DNA from: an uncultured Christensenella sp.
GTDB lineage: Bacteria; Bacillota; Clostridia; Christensenellales; UBA1750
DNA length: 64,000 bases
Assembly (NCBI GenBank): GCA_905193155.1
Contig: CAJJNQ010000007.1
Coordinates: 17,314 to 81,313 of the forward strand
Direction: 5' to 3'
The notes under the pieces: generated by a model
Database searches by the model: none
What the model saw: the letters and a program-made list of their open reading frames with translations, nothing else
What the model was told of the DNA's origin: nothing
In this document: piece by piece, positions 61,460 to 64,000 of the stretch
How the letters are laid out: every line of letters starts with the position of its first letter
Numbering within the stretch: the first letter of the stretch is position 1
Position numbers and translations under genes: made by a program

Positions 61460-64000
61460 ATGTTTTATCCCGAAAATCAGAAAAAAAGGCTGGACGAAAA
61501 GATCTTTCGCAATCCGCCCTGCGAATACCGCGCGGCGCCCTTTTGGGCATGGAATTGCGATTTGAACAAGGACCTGCTGCTGCGCGAGATCGACCAGATG
61601 AAGCGCATGGGTATGGGCGGATTCCATATGCACGTGCGCACCGGCATGAGCACGACGTATCTCTCCGACGGGTTTATGCAGCTCATTCGTGACTGCGTGG
61701 ATAAGGCCAAAGAGGAGCGGATGCGCGCCTATCTCTATGATGAGGATCGATGGGCTTCCGGCGCGGCAGGCGGCTATGTGACCAGGGAGGAGCGCTACCG
61801 CGCAAGATATCTGCTCTTTACGACGGTTTCCTACGAGCAGGCGGAGGAGAATCCCGCCTCCGTCCCCGTAGATTCCCCGCGCACCGGAAAAGGAAGGCTG
61901 CTCGCGCGCTATGCGGTGCGGCTCAACGATGAGGGAGAGCTTGCGGAGTACCGTCTCCTCAAGGATGGACAGCAGGCAGATGCTGCGGAAACCGCGTGGT
62001 ACGCCTATTTGGAGATCGAAAAGGAATCGCCTTGGTTCAACAACCAGACCTATGTCAACACGCTGGACAAAAAGGCCATCGAGCGCTTTGTGGAAATCAC
62101 GCATGAGCGCTATAAAGAGGTGGTGGGCAATGAGTTCGGCGGCGCGGTGCAGTCGATTTTTTCGGACGAGCCGCAGTTCTCCCGAAAGACCACGCTGGGC
62201 TTTGCCGGGGAGAAAAAGGATGTTGTGCTGCCCTGGACGGACGATCTGCCCGATACCTTCCGCGCCGCTTACGGGGAAGAGTTGCTGGCCGGCCTGCCGG
62301 AGCTTTATTGGGAATTGCCGGGCGGCGCGGTTTCGCTGATCCGCTATCACTACCATGATCACATTGCCGAACGGTTCGCAGAGGGCTTTGCCGACACCGT
62401 CGGGACTTGGTGCGCCCGAAACGGCCTGTTGCTCACCGGCCATATGATGGAGGAACCGACGCTGAAATCCCAGACCGCTGCGTTGGGCGAGGCGATGCGC
62501 TCCTATCGTTCTTTCCAGCTGCCCGGCATTGACATGCTCTGCGACTGGCGCGAATACACGACCGCCAAACAGGCGCAGTCCGCCGCGCATCAATTCGGCT
62601 GCCCCGGCGTGATGAGCGAGCTTTACGGTGTGACCAACTGGGATTTTGATTTCCGCGGGCATAAGCTGGCGGGAGATTGGCAGGCAGCGCTGGGCGTGAC
62701 GCTTCGCGTGCCGCACCTGACCTGGGTGTCCATGGAGGGCGAGGCCAAGCGCGACTATCCCGCATCCATCGGCTATCAAAGCCCGTGGTACACCGAATAT
62801 CCCATGGTGGAAGATCATTTTGCCCGCCTCAACACCGTCTTGACGCGCGGCAAAGCGCAGGTGCGGCTGGGTGTGATTCACCCGGTGGAGAGCTATTGGC
62901 TGCACTGGGGGCCGTCCGAGGCCACCGCGCTGGTGCGCGACGAGATGGACGAGCATTTCCAGTCATTGGCTAAATGGCTGCTTTACGGCTTGATCGATTT
63001 TGACTATATCAGCGAATCCCTGCTGCCGCAGCAATGCGAAGCGCGGAATGCACCGCTTTCCGTGGGTGAGATGGCCTACGATGTGGTGCTTGTTCCCGAC
63101 TGCCAGACCCTGCGCGCCACTACCGTGGATCGGCTGGAGAGTTTTGTTGCGGCGGGCGGCCGGCTGGTTTTCGCCGGGCGCATTCCGGAGCTGGTGGACG
63201 CGAAGCCGAGCGGCCGCGTCAAAGAGCTGGCGCAGCGCGCGGAGTGCATCTCCTTTTCCAAGGGGGCGATCCTTTCTGCGCTGGACGGCGTGCGCTTTGT
63301 GGACATCCGTGACGACAAGGGGATGCGCACGACGAATCTGCTGCATCAGGTTCGTGCGGAGGGCGATACCCGCTATGTGTTCCTGTGCCACGGCGAAAAA
63401 CCTGAAAACCCCGACGTTTGCCCGCGCGAGGACATCGTCCTGCGCATCCGCGGGGAGTGGAAAGTGCGCAGAATGGATACGGCGACCGGCGAAATCGCGC
63501 CGCTGCATGTTGCCTACGAAAAAGGCCGCACGGTGTTGCGGTATGCGTTTTATGCCTACGACAGCCTGTTGATCGAGCTGACGCCGGGCAGGGCAGAAGC
63601 GGGAGAAGACGCGCCCGCAGAGAAGAAATTCGATTATTATGCACTTTGGCATCCGGTAGAGATCGCATTGTCTGAACCCAATGTGCTGCTGCTCGATACC
63701 GCGCAGTATGCCTTTGACGACAAGGAAAACTGGCGCGATGAGGAAGAACTGCTGCGCGCAGATGACGCTTTCCGCGAAGAGCTGGGCTATCCGCTCCGCA
63801 AAAAGGAGGTTGCGCAGCCTTGGGTCGTGCCCGATGAGCCGATCACCCATCATCTGCGTTTGAAGTTCACTGTGCATAGCGAGATGGAGATCAAGGCGCC
63901 CCAGCTGGCACTGGAAAAGGCGGAGAGCGTCGAGATCGCGGTCAACGGCTGCCCGGTGGACAACGCGTCCGTCGGCTGGTTCGTGGACGAATCCATCAAA
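61460..64000 (+). CDS. Large GH106-like glycoside hydrolase (partial, C-terminus off the window)
   Basis: 847 residues are visible without a stop. The N-terminus, FRNPPCEYRAAPFWAWNCDLNKDLLLREIDQMKRMGMGGFHMH, resembles GH106 alpha-L-rhamnosidases and related large families (P-P-x-E/S-x-R-x-x-W-W-W, then a GGF/GGV strand). No signal peptide is seen, so it is cytoplasmic. A middle segment, TGHMMEEPTLKSQTAALGEAMRSYRSFQLPGIDMLCDW, and MSELYGVTNWDFDF look like a TIM-barrel core. DVVLVPDCQTLRATTVDRLESFVAAGGRLVFAGRIPEL is a typical GATase1-like beta-galactosidase-type domain. It starts after GGGAGGA, 36 bp from pyrE. Substrate unknown; rhamnoside is a guess. Confidence 0.7.
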   Translation, partial: MFYPENQKKRLDEKIFRNPPCEYRAAPFWAWNCDLNKDLLLREIDQMKRMGMGGFHMHVRTGMSTTYLSDGFMQLIRDCVDKAKEERMRAYLYDEDRWASGAAGGYVTREERYRARYLLFTTVSYEQAEENPASVPVDSPRTGKGRLLARYAVRLNDEGELAEYRLLKDGQQADAAETAWYAYLEIEKESPWFNNQTYVNTLDKKAIERFVEITHERYKEVVGNEFGGAVQSIFSDEPQFSRKTTLGFAGEKKDVVLPWTDDLPDTFRAAYGEELLAGLPELYWELPGGAVSLIRYHYHDHIAERFAEGFADTVGTWCARNGLLLTGHMMEEPTLKSQTAALGEAMRSYRSFQLPGIDMLCDWREYTTAKQAQSAAHQFGCPGVMSELYGVTNWDFDFRGHKLAGDWQAALGVTLRVPHLTWVSMEGEAKRDYPASIGYQSPWYTEYPMVEDHFARLNTVLTRGKAQVRLGVIHPVESYWLHWGPSEATALVRDEMDEHFQSLAKWLLYGLIDFDYISESLLPQQCEARNAPLSVGEMAYDVVLVPDCQTLRATTVDRLESFVAAGGRLVFAGRIPELVDAKPSGRVKELAQRAECISFSKGAILSALDGVRFVDIRDDKGMRTTNLLHQVRAEGDTRYVFLCHGEKPENPDVCPREDIVLRIRGEWKVRRMDTATGEIAPLHVAYEKGRTVLRYAFYAYDSLLIELTPGRAEAGEDAPAEKKFDYYALWHPVEIALSEPNVLLLDTAQYAFDDKENWRDEEELLRADDAFREELGYPLRKKEVAQPWVVPDEPITHHLRLKFTVHSEMEIKAPQLALEKAESVEIAVNGCPVDNASVGWFVDESIK

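Overview
The window reads as one contiguous piece of chromosome from a GC-rich, strictly anaerobic, Gram-positive member of the Clostridia. A gut-type lineage near Christensenellales or Oscillospirales is my inference. The supporting signs are a CIRCE-controlled groES-groEL pair, a tandem glycine riboswitch with an intrinsic terminator, a YabE-like G5/3D cell-wall protein beside rsmA, rubrerythrin, an NADH-linked [FeFe] hydrogenase operon, lipoprotein ABC binding proteins, and many strong hairpin-plus-T terminators. I see no rRNA or tRNA gene, CRISPR array, prophage or intact insertion sequence.

Layout. 1-2629 (minus): an RpiR/SIS regulator, an isoaspartyl dipeptidase and a peptide-binding lipoprotein cut by the left edge. 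2867-8373 (plus): a divergent CUT1-type sugar ABC operon (ATPase, two permeases, an unusual binding protein) and a small lipoprotein of unknown function. 8400-10748 (minus): a broken HxlR-type regulator behind a perfect 27-bp palindrome, then an AGCS amino-acid symporter under a glycine riboswitch. 10951-18902 (plus): a nucleoside uptake and salvage operon with a phosphorylase, a BMP-type ABC importer, an ATC-hydrolase/V4R-like protein, an MTA/SAH-deaminase-like amidohydrolase and a 51-residue zinc ribbon. 18907-24670: a small membrane protein, a domain-swapped GH3 and an intracellular GH9.

24672-31097 (plus): a NikABCDE-sized ABC importer joined to an FmdE-family protein and a TPR protein. 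Its promoter is followed by a compact leader that folds by eye into a three-way junction and then a terminator. This is my best candidate for an undescribed regulatory system. 31207-41764: a lipoprotein penicillin-binding protein, the YabE-like protein and RsmA, rubrerythrin, GroEL/GroES, dCMP deaminase, a polyprenyl-phosphate glycosyltransferase, GAPDH and a 48-residue zinc protein. 41768-43554: a cysteine-rich conserved protein and a SPOR-like membrane protein.

43574-52136 (plus): two hydrogenase-related clusters. The first holds two DRTGG-type proteins, an anti-sigma-like ATPase, an H-cluster-domain protein with altered motifs and a PHP phosphoesterase. The second encodes the NADH-dependent HydABC-type hydrogenase with its own small ATPase. 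52198-55912: a MacA/MacB-type exporter. 55967-58738: a LytTR/GHKL two-component system. It is followed by two direct repeats spaced 21 bp apart, as LytTR regulators bind, and then by a decayed LemA gene. 59101-64000: a MATE transporter (minus), pyrE, and a large GH106-like protein cut by the right edge.

The gene set suggests a fermenter that imports sugars, nucleosides and peptides, cleaves oligosaccharides inside the cell, and disposes of NADH and ferredoxin electrons as hydrogen.
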